A DNA stretch of 64,000 nt from an uncultured Lachnospiraceae bacterium (GTDB lineage: Bacteria > Bacillota > Clostridia > Lachnospirales > Lachnospiraceae), in NCBI GenBank assembly GCA_900549995.1, contig URQQ01000001.1, positions 171,525 through 235,524 on the forward strand, read 5' to 3'. Both the position numbers and the translations under genes were made by a program. Positions 1 to 9,491 of the stretch are shown here, piece by piece. Within the stretch, counting starts at the first letter, position 1. Every line of letters begins with the position of its first letter. Below the pieces are notes generated by a model, which was not told the origin of the DNA, ran no database searches, and saw nothing but the letters and a program-made list of their open reading frames with translations.

Positions 1-446
1 CGGATATGGTCACAGAAAATGACCCGGACTGTCTGCCGACGGGAGTGATCGCAAAGGTAGAAGATACGCCGTTTGATTTTACAAAAGCGAAACCGATTGG
101 ACGAGATATAGATGAGGATAACGAGCAGCTCCAGTTTGCGAATGGGTATGATATAAACTTTGTGCTGAGGCAGTCTGAGGGGATAAGGAAAGCGGCGGCT
201 GTAAAAGATCCGGTGTCAGGGAGAGTGATGTGTGTCTATACAGATAAGCCGGGATTGCAGCTTTATACATCCAACTGGAATCATGATATCGGAAAAGAGG
301 GGAGCAAGTATTCCCCCAGAGAGTCCTATTGCCTGGAAACACAGTATTTTCCGAATTCATTAAGGTGTAAAAATTTCCCGACGGCAGTTTTAAAGGCAGG
401 CGATCCATATCACTTTACAACAGTCTATGAATTCACAACAGAATAA
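1..446 (+). CDS. Aldose 1-epimerase, C-terminal part (5' end outside window)
   Basis: The open frame runs in from the window edge, with codons in phase from base 3, and ends at 446. About 147 residues are present, the C-terminal part of a galactose mutarotase-like enzyme, which interconverts alpha and beta anomers of aldoses in the cytoplasm. The pattern resembles the family's C-terminal beta-sandwich: a YDINFVL stretch, then QLYTSNW, then SPRESYCLETQYFPNS and a closing PGDPY-like segment (KAGDPYHFTTVYEF). The start and the N-terminal catalytic histidine cannot be seen. The next gene starts 24 bases downstream on the same strand, so the two probably share a sugar-metabolism transcript. Confidence 0.85.
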   Translation, partial: DMVTENDPDCLPTGVIAKVEDTPFDFTKAKPIGRDIDEDNEQLQFANGYDINFVLRQSEGIRKAAAVKDPVSGRVMCVYTDKPGLQLYTSNWNHDIGKEGSKYSPRESYCLETQYFPNSLRCKNFPTAVLKAGDPYHFTTVYEFTTE

Positions 447-470
447 AGATGAGCGTAAGAGGAGATTGGA

Positions 471-1616
471 ATGAAAATATTAAATGTGGGTGTTGTGGGA
501 ACCGGATTTATCGGCAAACAGCATATTGAAGCAATCAGGCGCATCCCGGGTACACAGGTGATGGCAGTTGCGGACAGTAATTTAGAGACAGCAAAAAGAA
601 CAGCGGAAGAACTATGTATTCCGAAATACTATGGTTCATACCAGGAACTACTGGCAGACCCCGAGATCAGCATCGTCCATAACTGTACACCAAGCGCCAT
701 GCATCTGGCTGTCAACCGCGATGCCATATTGGCGAAAAAGCATATCTACAGCGAAAAGCCGCTTACATTATCGGCAGAAGAGTCAAAAGAGCTGATTGCT
801 CTTGCAGGTGAAAACGAGGTTGCGGCAGGGGTCAACTTTAATTACCGCCACAATGTCATGGTAAAGGAAATGCGTCAGCGGGTAAAAAATAACATCGGCA
901 AAGTCTTTCATTTAGAAGTGAGGTACCTGCAGGATTGGCTGATGTATCCTACGGATTATGACTGGAGGATGGACTCCAAGGTCGGAGGAGTATCAAGGGC
1001 GGTTGCAGATATTGGATCTCACTGTTTTGACACGGTACAGTATGTTCTGGATCAAAGAATTGTGTCAGTGTATGCCAGACTTCATACTGTTTTTCCGGTA
1101 AGACAGAAATGTATGTCGACAGGAGGAACATTTGGAGGAAAGAAAGGTCCGGTCATAGAAGAGGTCCCTGTCACTTCAGAAGATTTTGCGTATATTTTGC
1201 TTCGGTTTGAAGATGGTACAACAGGTATTATGCATGTGTCGCAGGTATGTGCGGGCAGAAAGAATGGCCTGGAATTGTTGGTCAGCGGCAGTGAGTACGC
1301 TCTGGAATGGAAACAGGAGAGAGCGGACCGTCTGTGGGTAGGCCATAGAGACATTCCGAATGAAGAACTTTGTGCGGATGGAAAATTATTGACTGACGAG
1401 GCCGGAAAGTTTGCTACTCTGCCTGGCGGACATGCTGTCGCATGGCATGACGCTCTGCGTAATGCCATTCAAGTGTTTTATCAGTCAATCCGTGAGAATG
1501 ATTTCAAGAGCACTCAGCAGGATTATGTTACTTTTGAGACGGGACACTATTTGATGAAACTGATAGAAGCATGTATGAAAAGTGACAAAACCAACCAGTG
1601 GGTTTCTGTTGAATGA
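471..1616 (+). CDS. Gfo/Idh/MocA family NAD(P)-dependent dehydrogenase
   Basis: 381 residues, the usual length for this family. Residues 5-17 hold the Rossmann fold fingerprint (VGVVGTGFIGKQH). SEKPLT near residue 97 is the family's conserved EKP motif, whose lysine takes part in catalysis. The C-terminal half fits the alpha/beta substrate domain, including DIGSHCFDTVQYVL. The enzyme likely oxidises or reduces a sugar, inositol or related polyol; the substrate cannot be told from the sequence. A GGAGA ribosome site precedes the ATG. It follows the mutarotase closely and is followed by a strong terminator, so these two genes appear to end an operon. Confidence 0.88.
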   Translation: MKILNVGVVGTGFIGKQHIEAIRRIPGTQVMAVADSNLETAKRTAEELCIPKYYGSYQELLADPEISIVHNCTPSAMHLAVNRDAILAKKHIYSEKPLTLSAEESKELIALAGENEVAAGVNFNYRHNVMVKEMRQRVKNNIGKVFHLEVRYLQDWLMYPTDYDWRMDSKVGGVSRAVADIGSHCFDTVQYVLDQRIVSVYARLHTVFPVRQKCMSTGGTFGGKKGPVIEEVPVTSEDFAYILLRFEDGTTGIMHVSQVCAGRKNGLELLVSGSEYALEWKQERADRLWVGHRDIPNEELCADGKLLTDEAGKFATLPGGHAVAWHDALRNAIQVFYQSIRENDFKSTQQDYVTFETGHYLMKLIEACMKSDKTNQWVSVE

Positions 1617-1680
1617 TGAGTGGATACCAGAGGAATTACTTTTTGCACCTATATCATAATATATAGTTATATTTGACGAG

Positions 1681-1711
1681 AACTGCCAGGAGATCAAACC
1701 TGGCAGTTTTT
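1681..1711 (+). terminator. Rho-independent terminator after the dehydrogenase
   Basis: Perfect 10-bp inverted arms AACTGCCAGG (1681-1690) and CCTGGCAGTT (1699-1708) with an 8-base loop, followed by a T-rich tail. Confidence 0.9.
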
Positions 1712-1740
1712 ATTCCGTTGTTTCCGGTGGTGGATGAAGA

Positions 1741-1769
1741 TTGTGCTAAAGTTTAAAATGTGATAATAT
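1741..1769 (+). promoter_or_regulatory. Candidate promoter for the binding-protein operon
   Basis: TTGTGC (1741-1746), a 17-base spacer and TAATAT (1764-1769) lie just downstream of the terminator and about 35 bases before the chosen start at 1805. The -35 box is a weak match. Confidence 0.45.
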
Positions 1770-1804
1770 AAGGTAACATGTCTGAATCAGGAAAGAAGGA
1801 TACT

Positions 1805-3259
1805 ATGAGAAAGAGAAAGATAATTTTAGCAATGACGATTGCGGGTGCTTTGCTGTGCGGCGGATGTCAGACGGCAAAACAGGGGGAGAGCAAAAAAAAT
1901 ACGGACAAGCCGGTTGAGATCACTGTGTGGCACTATTATAACGGTGCTCAGCAGAAGTCATTTAACAGTCTGGTGAAATCATTCAATGAGACAAAGGGAA
2001 AAGAAGCCGGGATTGAAGTGAAAGCATCAGGACTTGGAACGGTAAGTGACCTGGAGTCTAATGTTCTGGATGCGATCAATGGACAGGTGGGGGCAAAAGA
2101 GGTTCCGAATATCTTTGCGGCATATGCGGATACAGCGTATATGATTGACCAGAAGGAGATGGCGGTTGACCTTAGCAAATACCTGACGGAAGACGAAATT
2201 GCAGAGTATATGGACAGCTATATAGAGGAAGGAAGATTTAGTTCAGAGGACAGCCTCAAAATTTTTCCAGTGGCAAAGGCAACAGAAGTCTTTATGCTGA
2301 ATAAAACAGACTGGGATAAATTTGCGGAAGCTACGGGGACGGATACGGAAGCATTTATGACAATCGAGGGCCTCACAGAGACTGCGGAGAAATATTATGA
2401 ATGGACAGACAGTCTTACGGAAGAACCGGATGACGGAAAGGCGCTGTTTGGAAGAGATGCATTTGCCAATTTCTTTATTATCGGTGCAAAGCAGCTTGGA
2501 ACGGAGATATTTTCATTGAAGGATGGCGAACCGGTACTGAATTTTGATAAAGAAGTCGTGAGAAAAATATGGGATAACTATTATGTACCGTATATCAATG
2601 GTTATTTTGATGCTTCAGGCAAGTTCAGGAGTGATGATATCAAGACGGGGAACCTGATTTCTTTTGTAGGATCTTCTGCGGGGGCGACATTCTTCCCGGA
2701 CAGTGTTACGCTGAGTGATACAGATACATATCCGATTGAGATAGAAGTCTATGAATGTCCGCAGTTTGAAGGCGGAGAGAAATATGCAGTGCAGCAGGGC
2801 GCCGGGATGGTCGTGCTGAAAGCTGATGATGAAGAAGTCAAGGCATCTGTAGAATTCCTGAAATGGTTTACAGAAGAAGAAAGAAATATTGAATTTTCAG
2901 TAGAATCAGGGTATCTTCCAGTGAAAAAGTCGGCAAACAATGAAGAAGCCATTGAAAAATTTACTGACAAAGAGAGCAGTGATAAAGTAAAGCAGATTAT
3001 TAAGACATCATTGCAGATGGTAAATGGAAATACACTCTATACCACAAAAGCATTTGAGAAAGGGACAGATGCAAGGAATATACTGGAATACTCACTTCCT
3101 GATAAGGCAGCGGAAGACCGTGAGCAGATCAAAGCGTTGATTCAGTCTGGAATGACGCGTCAGGAGGCTGTGTCGCAGTATGATACGGATGAGAATTTCG
3201 AAGAGTGGTATACACAGACAAAAGCAGAGCTTGAAAAACTGATCGAAGAATCCAAATAG
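1805..3259 (+). CDS. ABC-type extracellular solute-binding lipoprotein (family 1)
   Basis: 484 residues from ATG 1805. An upstream in-frame ATG at 1778 is less likely, because AAGGA lies 5-7 bases before 1805 and the signal peptide then starts properly (MRKRK, hydrophobic stretch, LLCGGC). The cysteine near residue 21 would be lipidated, anchoring the protein outside the membrane. The mature protein has a family 1 solute-binding pattern (ITVWHYYNGAQQKSFNSLVKSFNE near the start), typical for sugars or oligosaccharides. No ABC permease or ATPase gene is adjacent. Instead the next gene, 23 bases downstream, encodes a membrane GGDEF-EAL protein. That suggests the binding protein may present its ligand to a signalling partner as well as, or instead of, a transporter. 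The ligand is unknown. Confidence 0.85.
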   Translation: MRKRKIILAMTIAGALLCGGCQTAKQGESKKNTDKPVEITVWHYYNGAQQKSFNSLVKSFNETKGKEAGIEVKASGLGTVSDLESNVLDAINGQVGAKEVPNIFAAYADTAYMIDQKEMAVDLSKYLTEDEIAEYMDSYIEEGRFSSEDSLKIFPVAKATEVFMLNKTDWDKFAEATGTDTEAFMTIEGLTETAEKYYEWTDSLTEEPDDGKALFGRDAFANFFIIGAKQLGTEIFSLKDGEPVLNFDKEVVRKIWDNYYVPYINGYFDASGKFRSDDIKTGNLISFVGSSAGATFFPDSVTLSDTDTYPIEIEVYECPQFEGGEKYAVQQGAGMVVLKADDEEVKASVEFLKWFTEEERNIEFSVESGYLPVKKSANNEEAIEKFTDKESSDKVKQIIKTSLQMVNGNTLYTTKAFEKGTDARNILEYSLPDKAAEDREQIKALIQSGMTRQEAVSQYDTDENFEEWYTQTKAELEKLIEESK

Positions 3260-3282
3260 AATGAGATAAGGAGGGCCAAGGT

Positions 3283-6200
3283 ATGAGTGAAAAACGGAAT
3301 GATAAAAAATCAAAGCCGATTTTGAAAAAAATTCTGATACCGATGCTTCTCCTTATTTTAGTGGAAGAGATTGTGCTGATAGGAACCATTGTCGGCGGCG
3401 GTGCTGTTAAGGAGTTAAACCAGAATGCCAGAGATATTCTGCAGGGGAAAGTGCAGAACAGAAAAAGTTATGTTGAAAATGAGATGATCAACAGTTGGAT
3501 GAATGTGGACAGCACTGTAGAAATGATTAATGAAAAAGCTGCGGAACTCGAAAAACAGGGGGCCATACAGTTAGCATCTCTGGACAAAGGCTCCGAATAT
3601 TGTGAGCCTTTGATTGCAGGAGTCACAGATGATTTGATTGCAATGATGAGAAGCAACAAGGTCACCGGGGCTTATATTGTATTTAATAATGAGAGTGTTG
3701 AGGATATGGAAAAGGGAATCTACCAGGATAAACCCGGAATTTATATCCGTGACCTGGATCCGACGACGAACAGTTCCTATCATAACAGTGACCTGCTGAT
3801 AGAACGTGCACCAGTAGAGATTGTAAAAACATTGAATATATCTACGGACAGCTCCTGGCGTCCTGTATTTGAATTCGGAAAATACAACGCGCGATATTAC
3901 GATTTTATCTACGAGCCATATATTCAGGCGGTAAAGACAGGATATACAAAATCCCCGAGACAGCTCGGGTACTGGAGCAAGCCATTTGCCATGAATGGAG
4001 ATCAGAATAAAGTGATCTCTTATTCGGTGCCGCTTGTCACAGAAGATGGAAACGTGTATGGAGTGATGGGAATTGATATTACGCTTGATTATCTCCAGAC
4101 ATTGCTGCCGGGGGAAGAACTGATGGAGAATGGGAATGGAACCTACCTTCTGGCGGTAAACAATGAGGGGACGGATGAGTATTTCCCTGTGCTTTTTTCG
4201 GGAAATACGTATGAAGCACCTCTGAATAAAAGTATAAAGATTCAGGAAACCGAAAATGGTTCCTATCAAATGAACGGCACGGATAAAGAGATTTACTGCA
4301 GTATGGATTTTCTGAATTTATATGATAATAATGCGCCGTTTGAAAATGACCGGTGGGTTTTGATCGGTCTTGTCAGGAAATATGAATTAAACGGGGTGGC
4401 GGATCATATACAAAATGCAATGAGTATGGCTGCTGCGATCACGATGATTGTAGGTCTTGTGGGAAGTTTTATCATCAGTGTGCAGTTATCAAAGCCAATC
4501 AGTAAGATTGCAGATAATATCAGAAATATGGATGGCGGCAAGGAGATACAGCTTGAACGTACACAGATCGCGGAGATTGACCAGCTTGAATATTCCCTGG
4601 AACAGCTGAGCCGGGATGTAATTAACTCGGCGGCCAAGTTTTCGCATATCCTGAAAAGGGCAAGTGTCAGAATTGCCGGGTTTGAAATGGAAAAAGAGAC
4701 GAATTATCTCTTTATCACGGAAGGTTTTTTCGAACTGTTTGGAATAACAAATGTGAAAACGGAGAGTGTTACACCGGAGGAGCTGATGAGGCTTCTTGAC
4801 AGCCTTTCGACATACTGTGCAGAAGAAGATGAAGAAAAGGAACAGTATTTATATAAGATACCTGTGCAGGATGGGGAGACCGTATACATCCGTCTTAGTT
4901 ATTCTAGAGCGGGCAACAGGCAGATAGGGCTTGCTGAGGATGTCACAAGAAACGTTAAAGAAAAGAGAATGATCGAGCATGAACGTGATCATGACCTTCT
5001 GACAGGATTATGTAACCGAAGATCATTTTACCGGAAAATGAGAAAACTATTCGATGAAGGCAGCAAAACATTGAAGACCGGGGCGCTGATCATGCTGGAT
5101 CTTGATAATCTGAAATATATAAATGATACATACGGGCATGATTATGGCGACAAATATATTCGTTCTGCGGCGGAAGGCTTCAGAAATTATACGCCGGAGG
5201 GGACAGTCACAGCAAGAATCTCAGGAGATGAATTTTATCTGTTCTTTTATGGATATGAGAGTAAGGAAGAAATCCGGAGGATCATCGAGAAATTTAAGAT
5301 GAAAATGCAGGCGATCAAAATGGAACTTCCTTTGGCTGAGGAATGTTTTATTAAAATGTCCGGAGGGGTTTCCTGGTACCCGGAAGATGCAGAGCAGTTT
5401 GAAACTCTGTTGAAATACTCGGATTTCGCAATGTACCAGGTGAAAAAGAACGGAAAAGGTGATATTAAAGAGTTTGAAATGGCTGCGTATTTGAAGGAAG
5501 AATCTGCACTGCGTAACCGGGGAGAATTTTTAGAACTTTTGAGAAATGAAAGTATAGAATACTATTTCCAGCCGATTGTAGATGCCTCCAATGGGGAAGT
5601 ATATGCTTATGAAGCTTTGATGAGAGGAATGACATCTTCCTTTAGAAGTCCTGTTGATATTTTAAAACTGGCCGCGGAAGAAAAGTGCCTTCCGCAGATA
5701 GAAGAGCTTACATGGAAGAGAGCGACAAAGGAATATTTTCATTATGTTGCGGCAGGTGTGGCTGATGGAGAATGCAGATTATTTATTAATTCTCTGGCAG
5801 ATCAATGTATGAGTTTGGAGACAGTTGCTGTTGTTGAGGAAAACAGCAGAGGTTATCTGGACAGGATTGTAATTGAATTGACGGAAGAGGATGAATTAAG
5901 TGAGACTGCGTTGAACAGAAAGCGGTTATATGCAGACCGGTGGAAAGCTGCATTTGCACTGGATGATTATGGAAGTGGGTATAATAGTGAAAAAGCTCTC
6001 TTGAATCTGAAGCCGGAATATATTAAAATTGATCGTGAGATCATAGAAGCGATTCAGAAGGACGGCAGTAAGCAGAAAATCGTTGAGAATACGGTGTCTT
6101 ATGCTCATGAGAGGGACATGCGGGTGATTGCCGAGGGAATAGAAAATGAAGAGGAATTGAAGGTGGTTATAGGATTAAATGTTGACTATCTTCAGGGATT

Positions 6201-6312
6201 TTACATTGGGAAGCCCAATATAAAGCCTCAAAAGGCAGAAAAAAAGGCAGTTGAGCAGATCTGTTCTATGACGGTCCAAAGGGCTGAGGGGAGTGCCGGA
6301 CAGAAAGAGTGA
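3283..6312 (+). CDS. Membrane sensor with GGDEF and EAL domains (cyclic-di-GMP turnover)
   Basis: 1009 residues. Order: transmembrane helix ~17-40; large extracellular sensor region ~41-375 with a Cache-like look (VMGIDITLDYLQ); second helix ~379-400; HAMP-like linker ~404-445; a PAS-like stretch; GGDEF domain ~560-725; EAL domain ~745-1000. The cyclase signature reads SGDEF (about residues 646-650), a variant that can still be active. The EAL domain keeps its expected residues: EALMRG, an asparagine in LFINSL, ELTEED, DDYGSGYNS, IKIDRE and IAEGIE. It looks competent as a c-di-GMP phosphodiesterase. It sits directly after an orphan binding lipoprotein, which could deliver the signal. A strong GGAGG ribosome site lies before ATG 3283. 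Confidence 0.9.
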   Translation: MSEKRNDKKSKPILKKILIPMLLLILVEEIVLIGTIVGGGAVKELNQNARDILQGKVQNRKSYVENEMINSWMNVDSTVEMINEKAAELEKQGAIQLASLDKGSEYCEPLIAGVTDDLIAMMRSNKVTGAYIVFNNESVEDMEKGIYQDKPGIYIRDLDPTTNSSYHNSDLLIERAPVEIVKTLNISTDSSWRPVFEFGKYNARYYDFIYEPYIQAVKTGYTKSPRQLGYWSKPFAMNGDQNKVISYSVPLVTEDGNVYGVMGIDITLDYLQTLLPGEELMENGNGTYLLAVNNEGTDEYFPVLFSGNTYEAPLNKSIKIQETENGSYQMNGTDKEIYCSMDFLNLYDNNAPFENDRWVLIGLVRKYELNGVADHIQNAMSMAAAITMIVGLVGSFIISVQLSKPISKIADNIRNMDGGKEIQLERTQIAEIDQLEYSLEQLSRDVINSAAKFSHILKRASVRIAGFEMEKETNYLFITEGFFELFGITNVKTESVTPEELMRLLDSLSTYCAEEDEEKEQYLYKIPVQDGETVYIRLSYSRAGNRQIGLAEDVTRNVKEKRMIEHERDHDLLTGLCNRRSFYRKMRKLFDEGSKTLKTGALIMLDLDNLKYINDTYGHDYGDKYIRSAAEGFRNYTPEGTVTARISGDEFYLFFYGYESKEEIRRIIEKFKMKMQAIKMELPLAEECFIKMSGGVSWYPEDAEQFETLLKYSDFAMYQVKKNGKGDIKEFEMAAYLKEESALRNRGEFLELLRNESIEYYFQPIVDASNGEVYAYEALMRGMTSSFRSPVDILKLAAEEKCLPQIEELTWKRATKEYFHYVAAGVADGECRLFINSLADQCMSLETVAVVEENSRGYLDRIVIELTEEDELSETALNRKRLYADRWKAAFALDDYGSGYNSEKALLNLKPEYIKIDREIIEAIQKDGSKQKIVENTVSYAHERDMRVIAEGIENEEELKVVIGLNVDYLQGFYIGKPNIKPQKAEKKAVEQICSMTVQRAEGSAGQKE

Positions 6313-6355
6313 GAGATGACAGGGAGGAGCAATAAATAAGGGAGGTACAAAAGAA

Positions 6356-7240
6356 ATGAAGTGTCCTAAATGCGGGAATGAATTACAGATAAGGAAAGAA
6401 ATTACTGGGAAAGATGGGAATGGGAATCCCATAAGCAGTGAGTTTGCGGTATGCAAGAACTGCCGTAAAAAGTGGAATCTGGATAAGAGCAAACATAAAA
6501 AGAAGAAAATGGAAACAGAAAGACTGGCGGTGCAGAAGACGGAGACAGAAAGACTGCCAGTAGAAGATACCAAGGGAATAAAGGAGGCACTGGAAGAGGA
6601 GGTGCCGGTTTATACAAATATCCCGCCGAAAGAAATCCGTGATGCCAGAGAAGAAGCAATGAAAAAAGGCTATGATGACATGCTTTCAGCAGGTACAACG
6701 GAAAAATCATCTTCTGTAAAAAAATCAGGTATTCAGAAAAAGGTTATGATCGCAGCTGTTGCAGCAGTTGTAGTGCTGGGTCTTATTATTTGTTACATTA
6801 AGCAGGATGCAATCAAAAGTAAATTTGGAATTGGCACTTCAGTGGGCAGGAGTAATGAAGAAAAAGATGATGGGATTATTGATTTTAAGGCCCGAACCTT
6901 TACTTTAAAATATCTGAGCCATGAACTGGGGACAGATTATGAGGGAAATCCGTGCCTTTTTGTATATTATAGTTTTAAAAATGTCGGTGAAGAAAATCTT
7001 GTGCCTATGGCAGCTGTTGCATTGAAGGCGACTCAGAATGGAACGGATTGTCTGGCCGCGGTTGTCATGGATTCGAATCATCAGGAAATTGATAATTATA
7101 TGCAGGAAGTAGAACCCGGGAAAGAAGTTAAGGTCTGCCAGGCATATTCATTACCGGATGACACGGAAATAACGATAGAGGCATCAGAGCTTGTTACAAT
7201 TGATGCAGAAAAAGATACACAAATTTTGAAATTGAAGTAA
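6356..7240 (+). CDS. Zinc-ribbon membrane protein with C-terminal DUF5067-like domain
   Basis: 294 residues. The N-terminus is a cytoplasmic zinc ribbon with CPKC at residues 3-6 and CKNC about 30 residues later. A charged, low-complexity linker (about 45-115) follows. A single transmembrane helix lies at ~123-143 (VMIAAVAAVVVLGLIICYI). The extracytoplasmic domain (~160-294) has the beta-sandwich pattern seen in DUF5067-type proteins (FVYYSFKNVGEENLVP...). The function is unknown. It starts 43 bases after the GGDEF-EAL gene with its own GGGAGG site, so co-transcription is likely. Confidence 0.7.
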   Translation: MKCPKCGNELQIRKEITGKDGNGNPISSEFAVCKNCRKKWNLDKSKHKKKKMETERLAVQKTETERLPVEDTKGIKEALEEEVPVYTNIPPKEIRDAREEAMKKGYDDMLSAGTTEKSSSVKKSGIQKKVMIAAVAAVVVLGLIICYIKQDAIKSKFGIGTSVGRSNEEKDDGIIDFKARTFTLKYLSHELGTDYEGNPCLFVYYSFKNVGEENLVPMAAVALKATQNGTDCLAAVVMDSNHQEIDNYMQEVEPGKEVKVCQAYSLPDDTEITIEASELVTIDAEKDTQILKLK

Positions 7241-7321
7241 GAGATGTTTATGAAAGAGATCTGCCGCAATCATATGCGGCAGAAAGGCATTATCCCGCTG
7301 AAGCGGCCCGCCACAGGCGGA

Positions 7322-7347
7322 GAATCCCGCAGGCGGGATTCTTTTTT
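7322..7347 (+). terminator. Rho-independent terminator at the end of the host operon
   Basis: GAATCCCGC (7322-7330) pairs with GCGGGATTC (7333-7341), followed by TTTTTT. A second stem, CTGCCGCA/TGCGGCAG at 7261-7282, lies upstream and could act as its partner or serve leftward transcription of cotJC. Confidence 0.85.
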
Positions 7348-7351
7348 CTAT

Positions 7352-7774
7352 TTAGTCACGGCATTTGCAGCCTGAACGAAGGTCAAATTCAGGATTAAAT
7401 GCATAGAAGTTTCTGCTGTCAAGATTATCTTGAACAATTCGGAGACTTTCGCCAAAACGTTGATAGTGAACTATTTCGCGTTCGCGCAGGAAACGGATTG
7501 GATCACATATTTCAGGATCTTTGATCAGCCTCAAAATATTGTCATAAGTCGTACGTGCCTTTTGTTCTGCAGCCATGTCTTCATGCAGATCTGTGATCGG
7601 ATCTCCTTTTGACTGGAAGTAAGTTGCTGTCCATGGCGCGCCACTTGCAGCCTGCGGCCAGAGTGCAAGGGTATGGTCTACGTAATATTTGTCAAAACCA
7701 GAAGCTACGATTTCTTCAGGGGTCAGATCTTTTGTCAGCTGATAGACGATGGCACAGACCATTTCCATATGGGC
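7352..7774 (-). pseudogene. cotJC: cotJC 3' fragment (spore-coat manganese catalase), split by the prophage
   Basis: This leftward frame holds 138 codons starting MEMVCAIVYQL and is the C-terminal two-thirds of a CotJC/manganese-catalase protein, including EQKARTTYDN and EIVHYQRF, which carry metal-ligand glutamate and histidine in the family. It has no ribosome site of its own. The N-terminal 68 codons are 40 kb away at 47913-48116, ending GTEELAH. The two parts meet exactly at the shared core GCCCATA, giving the family motif EELAHMEMV in frame. The insertion therefore separates the two halves of the dimanganese site. It is not a decayed pseudogene: both halves are intact, and excision would restore the gene. 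Confidence 0.93.
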
Positions 7775-7799
7775 GAGTTCGTCTGCCCATAATTGTTGT
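7768..7799. other. attL of the prophage
   Basis: The bacterial/phage junction carries core TATGGGC (7768-7774). Just inside the phage lies GCCCATAATTGTTGT (7785-7799), the exact reverse complement of the phage arm at attR (47904-47918). In the circular phage these would form a 15-bp inverted repeat with a 10-base spacer, the kind of two-fold symmetry expected of a large serine recombinase attP. Confidence 0.85.
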
Positions 7800-7867
7800 A
7801 GATTAGAGAGAAAGGGCGGATTTGCGCGGTTTTTGGGGTGTGGATATTGACTTTAAGGAGAGATATG

Positions 7868-9439
7868 CTAGCATTTCTTTGAAATTTTAGGGAGCTTCGG
7901 ATAAATGTGCAGTTCGAAATTAGGGCACTCCGCCTGCCCTCTCTTATTCTTTTCCAGTTTTTTATACTCTACTTTTTCCAGCAGGTCATGGAGCATTTCA
8001 TTTTTCTTATCAATGGACAGATGTTTATAATTATCAATCAACCGCTGGCACTTGGGGGCAAATGTCGTCTGGTTGGCAATGAGCTGTTCTTCGTAGAGAA
8101 TTTCATCTTCTATGGCACAGACCTCTTCTTCGAGTCCTAACAGTTTGCTTTCAAGCAGATCAGAACGTTTCAGGAAGACTTCAGTCGTATAGATTCCCTG
8201 TTCTAAGAAATCATATAATCCTTCCCGCTGGGCAGTTGTTTTATCGAGTATTTCCTGTTTCTCAGATAAAAGTTTCTGCTTCAGTTCGATGCTGGCCTGC
8301 AGCCTCGTTGTCGTCTCAGGCGTTTCTGTTTCATAACCTTCCAGCCATTCTTCCAGTGTTTTAATCAGAAGGTCCTCAATCAGATAGAGAGGAGATCCTA
8401 CGGTTTTGCAGCCGGTATGTGTGCAATTCAGCGTCTCGAACCGGTACCGCCCGGTATTGGCCTTCCGCGTCATCGCATGATGGCATTCGGAGCAGATCAG
8501 GATACCGGCAAGGGGATTTTTCAGTTTATAGCTTTCTGGAAGCCTTGGATCGCCATTGCTGATATTACGGTTGGCCAGATCAAACAATTCTTTGGAAATC
8601 TGAGCTTCGTGCAGTCCTTGTGCCAGCATGTATTCTTCCATACGGGGGCGGGATTTCTGAACAATACCGCCGACAATGGAGCGCTGTGTCTTTCGTCTCT
8701 GGTAGCGGACCATTCCGATATTATGTTCATTGGCAATAATGTCACGTATGCTTGCCGGTGTCCAGAAATCGCCTTTCCGTGGCTTGATTCCCATGCTGTC
8801 AAGCTTCGAGCCGATCTTAGATGTGCCAAGCAGTTTGCCGCCGCAGCCATAACCGGCCCACTCGTAGATCAGGTGCAATACCGGAGATTCTTCCGGATGC
8901 GGCCGGATAGAGAAACCCTTCTGGGCAGGAAGCTTGAAGCGTTCCCAGCCATAGGGGGCAACATTGCCGATGTATTTGCCTTCCCGGAAAGAGGCGAGCC
9001 TGCCGGCTTCCAGCCGCCGATTGATTGTCTTATATTCACGCCGTGACATAAACAGGCTGAATTCAAAGTATTCCTGATCGGATGGATCCCTGGGATCGTA
9101 GGTTTTCATTGGTGTGATGATTTTCGTATCAGAATAGGTAAAAGCTTCGGCGACATAGCCCTGGTCCCGGGTGTCGCCCCTGGCCAGACGCTCGATCTCG
9201 GCAACAAGGACGCCGTCCCAGAGTCCCTGTTCCACTTCCAGCAGAAGCTGCTGCATCACCGGCCGCGCGGCGATGGTTTCACCGGAGACGATTTCTTTGT
9301 AGATCTGGGTGATGGTAAGGTTTAGACGCTTGGCAGTGGTGAGAAGCATCCGCTCATGGCGGGCTAAAGTTTCGCCCTCCCCGTGGAGTTCGGCTTCTAC
9401 ATCTTTTCGGCTTTTACGCAGGTATATACAATATGGCAT
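7868..9439 (-). CDS. Large serine recombinase (phage integrase)
   Basis: 523 residues, typical of large serine integrases. The N-terminal resolvase domain begins MPYCIYLRKSRKD with serine 10 as nucleophile, and the conserved arginine-rich ERLARGD lies near residue 85. A recombinase domain follows (~165-290, with PYGWER and WTPASIRDIIANEHNIG), then a zinc ribbon with CSEC (~320) and CTHTGC, then a coiled-coil segment (~375-465) that controls synapsis in this family. It lies 70 bp from attL with its 3' end toward the junction, so it very probably catalyses integration into cotJC and, with a directionality factor, excision. A GAAGGAAGTGAT ribosome site precedes the start. Confidence 0.95.
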   Translation of the reverse strand: MPYCIYLRKSRKDVEAELHGEGETLARHERMLLTTAKRLNLTITQIYKEIVSGETIAARPVMQQLLLEVEQGLWDGVLVAEIERLARGDTRDQGYVAEAFTYSDTKIITPMKTYDPRDPSDQEYFEFSLFMSRREYKTINRRLEAGRLASFREGKYIGNVAPYGWERFKLPAQKGFSIRPHPEESPVLHLIYEWAGYGCGGKLLGTSKIGSKLDSMGIKPRKGDFWTPASIRDIIANEHNIGMVRYQRRKTQRSIVGGIVQKSRPRMEEYMLAQGLHEAQISKELFDLANRNISNGDPRLPESYKLKNPLAGILICSECHHAMTRKANTGRYRFETLNCTHTGCKTVGSPLYLIEDLLIKTLEEWLEGYETETPETTTRLQASIELKQKLLSEKQEILDKTTAQREGLYDFLEQGIYTTEVFLKRSDLLESKLLGLEEEVCAIEDEILYEEQLIANQTTFAPKCQRLIDNYKHLSIDKKNEMLHDLLEKVEYKKLEKNKRGQAECPNFELHIYPKLPKISKKC

Positions 9440-9491
9440 GATATCACTTCCTTCTTTAGAGTGTATTTAAAAATGGGTATAAAAATAACAC

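Noticed and set aside
3571..4269. 232-codon minus-strand frame within the GGDEF-EAL gene
   Set aside because: No ribosome site and no protein-like pattern; shadow of the real plus-strand gene.
7352..7768. cotJC 3' fragment as an independent short gene starting at MEMV
   Set aside because: It lacks a ribosome site and the N-terminal metal-ligand half; the precise match to the fragment at 47913-48116 shows that it is one split gene.
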